Shown here: piece by piece, positions 56,317 to 64,000 of the stretch
Layout of the letters: each line of letters opens with the position of its first letter
Position numbering within the stretch: the stretch's first letter is position 1
From: Sulfolobales archaeon
GTDB lineage: Archaea; Thermoproteota; Thermoprotei_A; Sulfolobales; AG1
Length of the DNA: 64,000 bases
Direction: 5' to 3'
NCBI GenBank assembly: GCA_038881635.1
Contig: JAVZPJ010000003.1
Coordinates: forward strand, 112,622-176,621
Notes under the pieces: model-generated
Database searches by the model: none
What the model was told of the DNA's origin: nothing
Seen by the model: the letters and a program-made list of their open reading frames with translations, nothing else
Program-made: the position numbers and the translations under genes

Positions 56317-58689
56317 ATGCCAGAAGATAAGGATAGAAGTAGGAAGATTAAAAGTATAGAAGATCTAGATCTCTCGCCATCAGTTATTCAAAAACTTAAA
56401 GAATCAGGCTTCACAACCATAGAATCCCTGGTAGTGTTAAGTGCTCAGGATCTCAGCACTATTATAGGGGTTCCGCTTCCAACAGCCCAGAAAATCATAG
56501 CCACAGCTAGAGAAGCTCTAGATATAAGATTTAAAACAGCGAAGGAGGTTAAGATGGAGAGACTTAGTATTGGAAGGATAACCACTGGTAGCAAGTCTCT
56601 AGACCAGCTTCTGGGGGGTGGCGTGGAGACTAAGACGATCACAGAATTCTACGGAGAGTATGGTACTGGAAAGTGTGTTTCAAGAGATACTCCCGTTCTA
56701 TTTCTGAATCCTGACACACCTCATCTGATGCCTATCGAGAGGATCTATGAGAAGTATAAGAGCATCTATGGAGAGGAGAAACACGATGAAGGAACTGCAG
56801 TAAGAACTTCCGGTCTTAAGACTGTATCATTTGATGGAAAGGATCTTAGAATAGCAGAGGTTTCTTACATATATAGAGAGAGAGTTAGAAAGATCATAGA
56901 AATAGAACTTGAGAGTGGCGTGATCAGGGTGACGAAGAAACATAAACTTCTCACACTTTCTGAAAGAGGAGTAGAATGGATTCCTGCTGGAGAGATCTCT
57001 AGAGGATGGTATATAGCTGCCCCGAAGAAGATCTCGATGGATCTAACTCCTCGAGATTTCGGTATATCTAAGGAGGATCTATACTTTCTAGGAGTGGTTC
57101 TGGCGGCAGGATCTAAGGATCTTTCATATGTGAGGATTCAGAGGAAAGAGATTGCAGAATGGATCATAAGATATATTACTAGGAAGACCGGTGAGAAGCC
57201 TATCACCACAGAAGATATCGAGAGTAACTATACAACAATACTCCTAGGAAGTGTGAGAAGCTTTCTATCAGAGTTCATAGATCTAGATGCTAGAGCTCCT
57301 CGATTTGAGAAATTCTATCTAATGCCTGAAGAGATGCTATATATACTGATCTTAGGGCTTGTAGAAGGTGGTGAGACTGTTACAACTCCTAAATCATACA
57401 GACTTGTTATTAGAGGTGAGGAGCTTGCGGAATTCATATCTTATATCCTAACAAGACTGGGGATCACATTTAAGATAAAGCCTGCAATAGGTTTAGGAGA
57501 GGATGCGTACAATCTCAGGATCAGAAGATCTGATGTGAACGCTGAAACTCTTAGCAGTATAGGAAGAACTTCAGAGAGAAGTGTTTGGTCTAGAATTAAA
57601 GATAATAAGTTTGAGAGAATCCCGGCTAAACTGCTTCTATATGTGAGAAAGATTTTTGAAGAGCTATCAGATGTTAGAGACATAGTAGAAGCTCATAGGA
57701 GTGAGAAGGAGGCTGATGAGGTAATAACATTTCTAGCTAGGATCAAGCTTCTACTACGTGAAGCTCCTAAAAAGAGGAGGTATGTATCCTCAGATTTAGT
57801 TAGAGAGTTTAAATCTCTAGCTATAGAACTCAGAAGATCTTTAGAGGATTATATGAAGAAATTCTCAGAAGAGAGTAGCATAGAATCATATGATATTCTC
57901 AAGAGATCTTACGACAAGTTAGAGAAACTGATAGAAGTAGCTGACACAGCTTTGAAATTCCGCTGGATAAGAGTTAAGAGGGTTTCAGAAGTTGATTACA
58001 ACGACTATGTATATGATCTAGTAGTTCCAAAATATCATAATTTCATTGGAGGTTTAGCACCAGTCCTGCTTCATAATACTCAGATATGCCATCAGCTTTC
58101 TGTGAATGTGCAATTACCTCCAGAGAAGGGAGGTTTGAAAGGTGGCGCCGTGTATATGGATACCGAGGGAACTTTCAGGTGGGAGAGAATCGAATCCATG
58201 GCAAGAGCTAAGAACATGGATCCTGACGAGGTTATGAATAACATATACTATATAAGAGTGGTCAGTAGCGATCATCAGATGGCTGTAGTAGATGAACTAA
58301 GAGAGCTTATACCCGAGAAGAATATAAAGCTCGTTGTAGTAGATTCTGTGACAGGACATTTCAGAGCAGAGTATCCTGGTAGAGAGAATCTAGCTCTAAG
58401 ACAGCAGAAGCTTAATAAACATCTTCATCAGCTTCTCTCACTAGCAGAGGTATTTAACATAGCCGTAGTTATAACTAATCAGGTTATGGCGAGACCAGAT
58501 GTATTCTATGGAGACCCAACAGTAGCTGTAGGAGGACATGTTCTGGGTCACGCACCAGGTGTTAGAGTTCAGCTTAGGAAGAGCAGAGGTAATAAGAGAA
58601 TCGCAAGAGTAGTAGACGCGCCTCATCTACCTGAGGGTGAGGCTGTATTTGCAATAACCGAGGAAGGCATTCAAGATATATCTGAGTAG
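56317..58689 (+). CDS. radA: RadA recombinase interrupted by an intein
   Basis: Host protein is archaeal RadA. The N-domain has helix-hairpin-helix repeats ([27 protein letters not shown]). The ATPase core has [21 protein letters not shown], then [12 protein letters not shown] after the intein, VYMDTEGTF and [13 protein letters not shown] (Walker B). Removal of 468 residues restores a normal RadA of about 322 residues. The ATG at 56317 is preferred since GGAGGT lies four bases before it; the ATG at 56305 overlaps that site. RadA carries out strand exchange in recombination. Confidence 0.96.
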   Translation: MPEDKDRSRKIKSIEDLDLSPSVIQKLKESGFTTIESLVVLSAQDLSTIIGVPLPTAQKIIATAREALDIRFKTAKEVKMERLSIGRITTGSKSLDQLLGGGVETKTITEFYGEYGTGKCVSRDTPVLFLNPDTPHLMPIERIYEKYKSIYGEEKHDEGTAVRTSGLKTVSFDGKDLRIAEVSYIYRERVRKIIEIELESGVIRVTKKHKLLTLSERGVEWIPAGEISRGWYIAAPKKISMDLTPRDFGISKEDLYFLGVVLAAGSKDLSYVRIQRKEIAEWIIRYITRKTGEKPITTEDIESNYTTILLGSVRSFLSEFIDLDARAPRFEKFYLMPEEMLYILILGLVEGGETVTTPKSYRLVIRGEELAEFISYILTRLGITFKIKPAIGLGEDAYNLRIRRSDVNAETLSSIGRTSERSVWSRIKDNKFERIPAKLLLYVRKIFEELSDVRDIVEAHRSEKEADEVITFLARIKLLLREAPKKRRYVSSDLVREFKSLAIELRRSLEDYMKKFSEESSIESYDILKRSYDKLEKLIEVADTALKFRWIRVKRVSEVDYNDYVYDLVVPKYHNFIGGLAPVLLHNTQICHQLSVNVQLPPEKGGLKGGAVYMDTEGTFRWERIESMARAKNMDPDEVMNNIYYIRVVSSDHQMAVVDELRELIPEKNIKLVVVDSVTGHFRAEYPGRENLALRQQKLNKHLHQLLSLAEVFNIAVVITNQVMARPDVFYGDPTVAVGGHVLGHAPGVRVQLRKSRGNKRIARVVDAPHLPEGEAVFAITEEGIQDISE
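56674..58077 (+). mobile_element. RadA intein in the Walker A loop
   Basis: A 468-residue insertion between the Walker A lysine and the following threonine. It starts [12 protein letters not shown] (Cys1) and ends [15 protein letters not shown], then APVLLHN before Thr+1, so all splicing residues are present. Block B is VTKKHKL. The start closely resembles the Pyrococcus horikoshii RadA intein I remember. The middle has two LAGLIDADG-like helices, LGVVLAAGS and LGLVEGGET, in which the first catalytic acid is lost, so homing is probably dead while splicing must work for RadA to function. Confidence 0.94.
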
Positions 58690-58701
58690 TGTCTGAAATT
58701 C

Positions 58702-59373
58702 TCAAGCTTTGAAGAGACATAGAAGCCCTACTATGAATCCTCCTACGAGAGGAGTTATAAAGACTTCTATGAATGCAGCTATTACCAGTAGAAGTGCTGA
58801 GTATAGCATGTATCTTAAGCTTCTTAAAATAACACTTCTCATGCTGATCTCTAGATCTGTTCTACCAAGTTTTCTTCTAATAAGATCTATTAGCGCTTTA
58901 GATATAACTATAGAGGCGATCAAACTGAAAGCAATACCAGGTATCTCAAATACACCATGAGGCAGTAATAGAGCTATCTTCACAACTACAAGGTCTTGCT
59001 CCGAGAATCTACAGTACGCCAGACTTTGAAGAGTTTCTAACATGTTTGCATCTAGTAGAGGAGCTGTCATTATAGCTCCGATAATAAACCCCTGATATAT
59101 GTAGAATAAGATAGATCCTATAATCGTTGGGGAGAGAACATATATTATCACAGCTACTAGAAGATTATTAGTAAAGATCTTCATAGGTAGCATGAGCATT
59201 TCTCTGAGATCTGATGGAGAGAAACTCTCGTTTCCCAGGATCTGCTTAGCCTGTTCGTAGAAGGATGTGTAGCGATTATTCTTGAAATCAGCTGGTGTGA
59301 GAGTTCCAACGTATGCGGATGCTATGAAGAGCGCTAGTACTATCAATAATACTATGTAGGTTTTCAACCTCAT
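58702..59373 (-). CDS. SpoIIM-family membrane protein (DUF95)
   Basis: A 223-residue protein with about five membrane helices (near 7-25, 68-95, 95-110, 135-160, 192-220). ALLLPHGVFEIPGIAFSL is the SpoIIM signature. The family is linked to membrane remodelling or to exporter partners; the archaeal function is unknown. Neighbour to RadA by convergence only. Confidence 0.9.
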   Translation of the reverse strand: MRLKTYIVLLIVLALFIASAYVGTLTPADFKNNRYTSFYEQAKQILGNESFSPSDLREMLMLPMKIFTNNLLVAVIIYVLSPTIIGSILFYIYQGFIIGAIMTAPLLDANMLETLQSLAYCRFSEQDLVVVKIALLLPHGVFEIPGIAFSLIASIVISKALIDLIRRKLGRTDLEISMRSVILRSLRYMLYSALLLVIAAFIEVFITPLVGGFIVGLLCLFKA

Positions 59374-59458
59374 ACACCTACTCTAAATATTATCAGAAAT
59401 AATATAAGTAAGCCGACCTATACAAACACGCATCAGAGCCGAGGCTTGAAAACCAGTT

Positions 59459-59974
59459 CTATTCTCTATCTTCTTCTAGAGCTTTCATTATTCTTCTTCT
59501 TGTAGTTTCAAGATCCTCTGGAATAGTCTTAGCTCCTGAGATTATTGGTAGAAAGTTCGTATCTCCACTCCATCTAGGAACCACATGTATGTGAAGATGT
59601 GATTCTATGCCAGCTCCAGCTATTCTACCTATATTCACTCCTATGTTAAACCCCTGAGGATTGTACTCTCTTCTTATGGCTTTGATTATCTTCTTGAGAA
59701 TTCTCACGAGATCTAGAATCTCATCATCTTCTAGAAAAATGATGTCGGGGACATGTCTTCGTGGGGCTATCATTACATGTGCAGTGTTATAAGGGTATGC
59801 GTTGAGTAATGCTATAGAGCTTTCACTTCTCAGCACCACATGATATTTCTCGGGTTCTTCAAAAGCTTTGCAAAATATACATTCTGAGATCTTATCAGCT
59901 GATGATATATAGCTCATCCTCCATGGAGTCCATAGAATATCAATACCGTATCCTCTGAGGAGTTCTTCTTTCAA
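59459..59974 (-). CDS. HIT-family nucleotide hydrolase
   Basis: A 171-residue protein. HLHIHVVPRW gives the histidine triad. CIFCKAFEEPEKYHVVLRSE at the N-terminus and the AYPYNTAHVMIAPRRHVPD segment match archaeal HIT/Ap4A-type hydrolases. It breaks dinucleoside polyphosphates or AMP adducts. Monocistronic. Confidence 0.93.
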   Translation of the reverse strand: MKEELLRGYGIDILWTPWRMSYISSADKISECIFCKAFEEPEKYHVVLRSESSIALLNAYPYNTAHVMIAPRRHVPDIIFLEDDEILDLVRILKKIIKAIRREYNPQGFNIGVNIGRIAGAGIESHLHIHVVPRWSGDTNFLPIISGAKTIPEDLETTRRRIMKALEEDRE

Positions 59975-60032
59975 TATGATACTCCTCTCAATATATTAAG
60001 CTCTCTAGACAAATATAATTAGGTGTTTTAAA

Positions 60033-60452
60033 ATGCCTCTTGTTAGAAGAAGAGAAGTTCCTCTAAGAGTATCAGATATAATGATCCGTGAGGTTGTAAC
60101 AGCTAATGAAAACACCCAGATCTCAACAATAGCAGCTATGATGTACGAGAAAGGTGTTGGAAGCGTTGTCGTGGTTGATAGCGAGGGAAAGCCTACAGGT
60201 ATAATCACTGAAAGAGATATAGTATATGCTTTTGCAAAGAACATAAGAAGAGATGCTCCAGCATGGAGTATTATGACTGAGAATCCTGTCACGGTGAAGG
60301 AGAATGATCTCATTACTACAGCTATGGAGAAGATGAGAGAATTAAATGTTAGGCATCTGCCCGTTGTTAATGAAGAGGGAAAGCTTATCGGTATAATATC
60401 GTTTAGAGATGTAATAGATTCTATATCTCTTCTATTCTCTCTCATGAGATAG
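60033..60452 (+). CDS. Paired CBS-domain protein
   Basis: A 139-residue protein made of two CBS motifs (VSDIMIREVVTANENTQIST with GIITERDIVYA; IMTENPVTVKENDL with GIISFRDVIDS). Stand-alone CBS pairs bind adenine nucleotides or AdoMet and act as sensors. No partner enzyme is fused. ATG at 60033 between two minus-strand genes. Confidence 0.93.
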   Translation: MPLVRRREVPLRVSDIMIREVVTANENTQISTIAAMMYEKGVGSVVVVDSEGKPTGIITERDIVYAFAKNIRRDAPAWSIMTENPVTVKENDLITTAMEKMRELNVRHLPVVNEEGKLIGIISFRDVIDSISLLFSLMR

Positions 60453-60468
60453 AAAGAGTATTATATTT

Positions 60469-61920
60469 TCAACCCTTTGCAACTCCTATAGGTCTGAGTC
60501 TTGCTACAAGCCTTGAAATCCCAACCTTATCTGCTACAAGAGCTACTCTATCAACATCTTTATATGCTTGAGGAGCCTCCTCAGATATGATCCTTCTATC
60601 AACAGCTCTCACATAAATACCTTTGCTACTTAACTCGCTTAGAACCTTCTCAGCTGGATAGCTTCTCACAGCTCCAGCTCTGCTAGACCATCTTCCAGCT
60701 CCATGTGGTGCCGAGTAGAATGTTCTCTCACTCTCTCTAGTTCCTATCATCACATAACTTGCAGTACCCATGCTACCTGGTATTAGCACGACCTGACCAA
60801 TGCTTCTATGAGCTTCAGGTATCTCAGGATGCTCTGGCGGGAATGCTCTTGTAGCACCTTTTCTATGAACTATAACCCTCCTCCTCTTACCATCTATAAC
60901 ATATTCCTCTATTTTAGCTATATTATGAGCCACATCATATACTATGCTTAGATCCAGATTCTCAGCTTCTGTTCCAAACACTTTAGCAAAACTCTCTCTA
61001 CTCCAATGCGTTATAAGCTGTCTATTTGTGAACGCGAAATTAGCAGCAGCAGCCATAGCTCTGAAGTAGTCTTGACCCTCTCTAGAATTAAATGGTACTG
61101 ATGCGAGCTCTCTATCTGGTGGTGAGATACCGTACTTCTTCATAGCTCTCTCCATTATAATAAGATAATCGCTGGCAACCTGATGACCTAATCCTCTGGA
61201 TCCTGTGTGGATCATTACCACCACCTGTCCTTCGAATAAGCCTAGCTTTTTAGCTACATTCTCATTATAGATCCTGTCGACAACCTGGACCTCTAGAAAG
61301 TGATTCCCAGCTCCTAAGGTTCCCAGCTGTTCTCTGCCTCTCTCTTTAGCAACTTTAGAGACTTTCGTAGAATCAGCCCATTCGATCCTTCCTCTAGACT
61401 CTATATACTCTCTATCCTTATCCCATCCAAAGCCTCTTGAAACAGCCCATTCAACACCCTCATCAAGAACCTTATTAAGCTCATCAATAGTGAGTCTGAG
61501 CTTTCCAGTAGCTCCAACACCGCTAGGTATGTTATCAAATAGTGTATCAACAAGTTCTCTAAGCTTAGGTCTTACATCCTTCTCTGTTAGATTAGTTCTC
61601 AGAAGTCTTACACCGCAGTTTATATCATAACCTATACCTCCAGGAGATATGATACCTTCATCAACGTCAAAACCCGCAACACCACCTACTGGAAATCCAT
61701 AGCCTTGATGCCCGTCTGGAAGCACATGAACCTTCCCAAGAATTCCAGGGAGTGTGGCTACGTTAGCTCCCTGAACTAGTGTTAGATCTTCTCTCATCTT
61801 GCTTAGCAGAAAATCATCTGCATAGATCATCACATCTGTTCTCATACCCTGCCTAGAGCCCTTAGGTATTATATACACGTACTCTTCTGAAGTCTTCTCA
61901 ACTCTCACAGACATAGACAC
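60469..61920 (-). CDS. rtcB: tRNA-splicing ligase RtcB
   Basis: A 483-residue enzyme. VHVLPDGHQGYGFPVGGVA, SPGGIGYDINCGVRLL with the metal cysteine, GTLGAGNHFLEVQ, MIHTGSRGLGHQV and the guanylylated histidine in YSAPHGAGRWSSR are all present. It joins 2',3'-cyclic phosphate and 5'-OH ends, which tRNA intron removal produces. The three tRNA genes in this window all contain introns. No intein is seen. Confidence 0.97.
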   Translation of the reverse strand: MSMSVRVEKTSEEYVYIIPKGSRQGMRTDVMIYADDFLLSKMREDLTLVQGANVATLPGILGKVHVLPDGHQGYGFPVGGVAGFDVDEGIISPGGIGYDINCGVRLLRTNLTEKDVRPKLRELVDTLFDNIPSGVGATGKLRLTIDELNKVLDEGVEWAVSRGFGWDKDREYIESRGRIEWADSTKVSKVAKERGREQLGTLGAGNHFLEVQVVDRIYNENVAKKLGLFEGQVVVMIHTGSRGLGHQVASDYLIIMERAMKKYGISPPDRELASVPFNSREGQDYFRAMAAAANFAFTNRQLITHWSRESFAKVFGTEAENLDLSIVYDVAHNIAKIEEYVIDGKRRRVIVHRKGATRAFPPEHPEIPEAHRSIGQVVLIPGSMGTASYVMIGTRESERTFYSAPHGAGRWSSRAGAVRSYPAEKVLSELSSKGIYVRAVDRRIISEEAPQAYKDVDRVALVADKVGISRLVARLRPIGVAKG

Positions 61921-62392
61921 ACCTCAGTATATTATATAGAGCATAATCACCTAATAAGACTAAAACTCCTTTTATAACTTTCTCAGCTAGAAGCTTGAAC
62001 AGCTGATTCATTTTATATCGGTCTATATCAGCTGATGCCCGCTCCTCTATTATGAAAACTCTGTGGAATTCTTCTATATACTCCTCCTCTCAACCTCATC
62101 ATATCTTCTACAAATGTTTTAGGCTTCATCCTGGTTTATAGCTCTATATCGCTCTTCTACTATAATCTTGTTTTTAGACCCCTCGTAGGTTTTCTATCTC
62201 TTCTCTAACTCCTGTATAGAGTGTTTCTACAGCGGGCTTAGAGAGTTTAGCTCCAGAACCATCATGCTAGATAAGTATGTATAGGAAAATTAGATGAGAT
62301 AGGTTCTCTTGAATCATTTTGAGATGTAAGTATATCGGCTATCTAGCTTATCTCTAAGCTGATAAGAAGCTGAATTCCGGAGAACATCTTAC
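61921..62392. other. 470-base gap without recognised gene
   Basis: A+T-rich DNA between rtcB and the TIP49-like gene, both on the minus strand. It should hold the rtcB promoter. I looked for tRNA, C/D boxes and zinc-ribbon remnants on both strands. A lone TATGATGA on the minus strand near 62100 has no matching D box at the right spacing. I see nothing I can support. Confidence 0.5.
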
Positions 62393-63748
62393 CTATCTCA
62401 TGAAAAGCTCCTCATATTTTCTAACGTGTTCTACACTGTTTCTCACATCTATGAAAAGCTGTGCTGCTTCTCTTACATCTTCTACCATGACTTTATCCCT
62501 GTTCTTCTGTCTCGCTATAATTCTCGCAGGCTCCATAAGTTGTACCGCGTGTCTCAGGCTTGTTGTCGCTCCTATCTCGACTAGTTCTTCTAGTGCTTTC
62601 TCGTCTAGAACTACTTCTTCTTCTTCAGCTCTTATCTTGAGTATTTCGCGGATCTCATCTCTAGTATATGGGTGGGTGGGTATTATAAGTAGTCTGTCTA
62701 GAAGATCTAGAGGCATGCCATGTGGAGATTCCTGATCTGTTCCTCTGATCCTTGTTATACCTCTATTCGTAGCCATTATGATTATAGGTGCCATCTCGCT
62801 CTCCATGGCTCTTGATAGGAAGCTGAAAACTTCTATATCGAGCATGTGAGCATCATCTATGAAGATAACACCTGGTATAAGCTCTGCACGTCCTTCTTCA
62901 ATCCATTTTCTAACGAGTTCATCAACTTGTTTTCTAAGCTCTGGATCTATTTCTCTCTCGCTTTCGAAACCGAATATGGAGAATATAGATGCTTTTCTGA
63001 GAGCCATGTTGAGATCTAGGTCGTGTAGTGTGAAGGTTCTAACTATCTCTTTCTGTTTTTTAACAGGTCCTTTAGGGATCTCTGTTTTTCTATATATATC
63101 CACATCATATACTCTAGCACCCTCCACCTCAGCTCTTCCAATAATGTTAACAGCACCTGTCTCAGCATCGATCCATATTACATCTCCTTTTCTAACACCT
63201 CTTTCTATGAGCTGTTCTACAACGCTCTGACCCACGTTTAAGGTGACCTGATCATCTGATGTAGCGAGTGTTATAGAAGCTTCTCTAGGTATGAATGCGT
63301 AGGGATTATAAGGATGTTTAACTCTTCTAATCCTGATATCCTTAACATAGCCTTCATATACTGTTCTCATCTCTCTAATTCTAACACCTATAGCTCTTCT
63401 AAGAGCTTGTGTTAGAACCTCTGTCTTCTTAACTTCAGCAGAGTATATATCTGAAGCGCTTATATCAACGAAGGGAGTGTCCTCGCCAAGTTCTCTGGCT
63501 ATTCCTATTGCTAGTGCTGTCTTACCACTTCCAGAAGGTCCTACAAATAGAATACCTCTACCAGCCATCTTACCTTCTTTAATCATTTTAACAACGATCC
63601 ATGCAGCTTCTCTAGCTTTAACCTGCCCTACCAGACCATCACCTATGAAGCTAGCTCTACCATTCTCATCAACGCCTAATCCTCTTATATGGGTGTGAAA
63701 TCCTCTTCTCCTGAGCTGAAGCTTTACCTCTCTTATAACCTCACTCAT
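62393..63748 (-). CDS. TIP49/RuvB-like AAA+ ATPase
   Basis: A 451-residue protein. HTHIRGLGVDENG, Walker A VGPSGSGKTALAIGIARELG, the inserted OB-like domain (about 125-240), Walker B GVIFIDDAHMLDIE, sensor IIIMATNRGITRIRGT and the arginine region DLLDRLLII identify the RuvBL1/2 family. Eukaryotic homologues work in box C/D snoRNP assembly and chromatin remodelling; the archaeal role is open. Confidence 0.95.
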   Translation of the reverse strand: MSEVIREVKLQLRRRGFHTHIRGLGVDENGRASFIGDGLVGQVKAREAAWIVVKMIKEGKMAGRGILFVGPSGSGKTALAIGIARELGEDTPFVDISASDIYSAEVKKTEVLTQALRRAIGVRIREMRTVYEGYVKDIRIRRVKHPYNPYAFIPREASITLATSDDQVTLNVGQSVVEQLIERGVRKGDVIWIDAETGAVNIIGRAEVEGARVYDVDIYRKTEIPKGPVKKQKEIVRTFTLHDLDLNMALRKASIFSIFGFESEREIDPELRKQVDELVRKWIEEGRAELIPGVIFIDDAHMLDIEVFSFLSRAMESEMAPIIIMATNRGITRIRGTDQESPHGMPLDLLDRLLIIPTHPYTRDEIREILKIRAEEEEVVLDEKALEELVEIGATTSLRHAVQLMEPARIIARQKNRDKVMVEDVREAAQLFIDVRNSVEHVRKYEELFMR

Positions 63749-63851
63749 TAAACCCCCCTGAAAATATTATTCATAGATCCTGTTTTAAAGCATTTTACAA
63801 GATCAAAGCTTAGAACACATAAAAAACTTGTGACCACAAGTGCACACACTA

Positions 63852-63860
63852 TCTTTAAAT
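63852..63860 (+). promoter_or_regulatory. TATA box of the last gene
   Basis: TCTTTAAAT lies about 25 bases before the region TTGGTGACGG, giving a short leader for the gene starting at 63901. Confidence 0.5.
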
Positions 63861-63900
63861 ACACCTCATACAAAGCCCTTTGGTGACGGTGAAGAAGAGA

Positions 63901-64000
63901 ATGAAAACCTATACATATAGAAGAATATTAGGATTCACACTCTTAATACTAGTTCTCGCAGGAGTAGCACCACTGCTAACAACAGTAGTAAGAGCACAGA
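63901..64000 (+). CDS. Secreted protein N-terminus (partial)
   Basis: Only 33 residues are inside the window. They form a signal peptide: basic MKTYTYRRI, then a hydrophobic core (LLILVLAGVAPLL) and a VVRAQ end resembling a cleavage site. An in-frame GTG at 63883 could start it six codons earlier; GGTGA lies close by. Such leaders in crenarchaea often belong to solute-binding proteins, but nothing more can be seen. Confidence 0.6.
   Translation, partial: MKTYTYRRILGFTLLILVLAGVAPLLTTVVRAQ

Noticed and set aside
60005..60445. Minus-strand open frame of 146 codons opposite the CBS gene
   Set aside because: The plus frame encodes two clear CBS domains; this is its mirror.
62097..62104. Lone box C-like TATGATGA on the minus strand in the rtcB-TIP49 gap
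   Set aside because: No D, D' or C' boxes at archaeal spacings.

Overview
This window comes from a hyperthermophilic crenarchaeote (Thermoproteota, class Thermoprotei). Gene content is closest to Desulfurococcales or a related order, but I cannot name a genus. The evidence is archaeal information-processing genes (TFE, TFS, Rpo7, Spt4, MBF1, EF-2 with a diphthamide motif, Alba, S24e, S27ae, L14e), a TIP49/RuvB-like ATPase, Nop5 and fibrillarin, an archaeal CCA enzyme, Trm56, AGOG, NucS, a PriX-like protein, tRNA genes split by short introns, TATA boxes, and A+T-rich DNA with AGA/AGG as the main arginine codons. Ribosome binding sites are mostly GGTGA or GGAGG, 5-6 bases before ATG, GTG or TTG.

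Layout. 1-6 kb: a DUF460 protein (5' end outside the window), AdoMet synthetase, tRNA-Tyr, MBF1, a box C/D sRNA, Trm56, TFE and a cytosine-C5 methyltransferase. 6-18 kb: a PhoU-like regulator, an NSUN RNA methylase, TFS, Rpo7-Spt4, spermidine synthase, EF-2, CCA enzyme, ThpR, PriX-like, RpiB, Alba, S24e and S27ae. 18-27 kb: OTC, a three-gene unknown operon with an adenosine-specific kinase, tRNA-Met, malate dehydrogenase, a sugar nucleotidyltransferase, a DHH protein, a secreted Lon-type protease and tRNA-Cys. 27-37 kb: a Nog1-like GTPase, CYTH, SAM hydrolase, NadM, RtcA, a GC-rich unidentified RNA, AGOG, cobalamin adenosyltransferase, PGI/PMI, a UbiE-like methylase and an ABC-2 exporter. 37-44 kb: a complete 2-oxoacid:ferredoxin oxidoreductase (por) operon, then a type IA topoisomerase overlapping a membrane HerA-type ATPase. 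44-56 kb: PheST, L14e, fibrillarin-Nop5, a DHH-NucS-MBL run, riboflavin genes and a TatD-like hydrolase. 56-64 kb: tandem H/ACA and C/D guide RNAs, RadA with an intein, SpoIIM-like, HIT, CBS, RtcB, TIP49, and the start of a secreted protein.

How the genes connect. Several genes serve rRNA and tRNA modification or repair: fibrillarin, Nop5, two C/D guides and one H/ACA guide (two of the guides point at the same 23S peptidyl-transferase stretch), Trm56, NSUN, CCA enzyme, RtcA, RtcB and ThpR. Genome maintenance is represented by RadA, NucS, AGOG, two DHH proteins, the topoisomerase and PriX.

Mobile DNA is limited to four decayed TnpB (IS200/IS605-type) tails sharing one right-end sequence, and the RadA intein. 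I saw no CRISPR array, intact transposase or prophage. The most unusual signals are the fused H/ACA-C/D guide locus, the TFE/methyltransferase overlap at an A7 run with no start codon, three genes that best fit CUG starts, the PheS gene without a normal start, and the GC-rich RNA near 31.4 kb.
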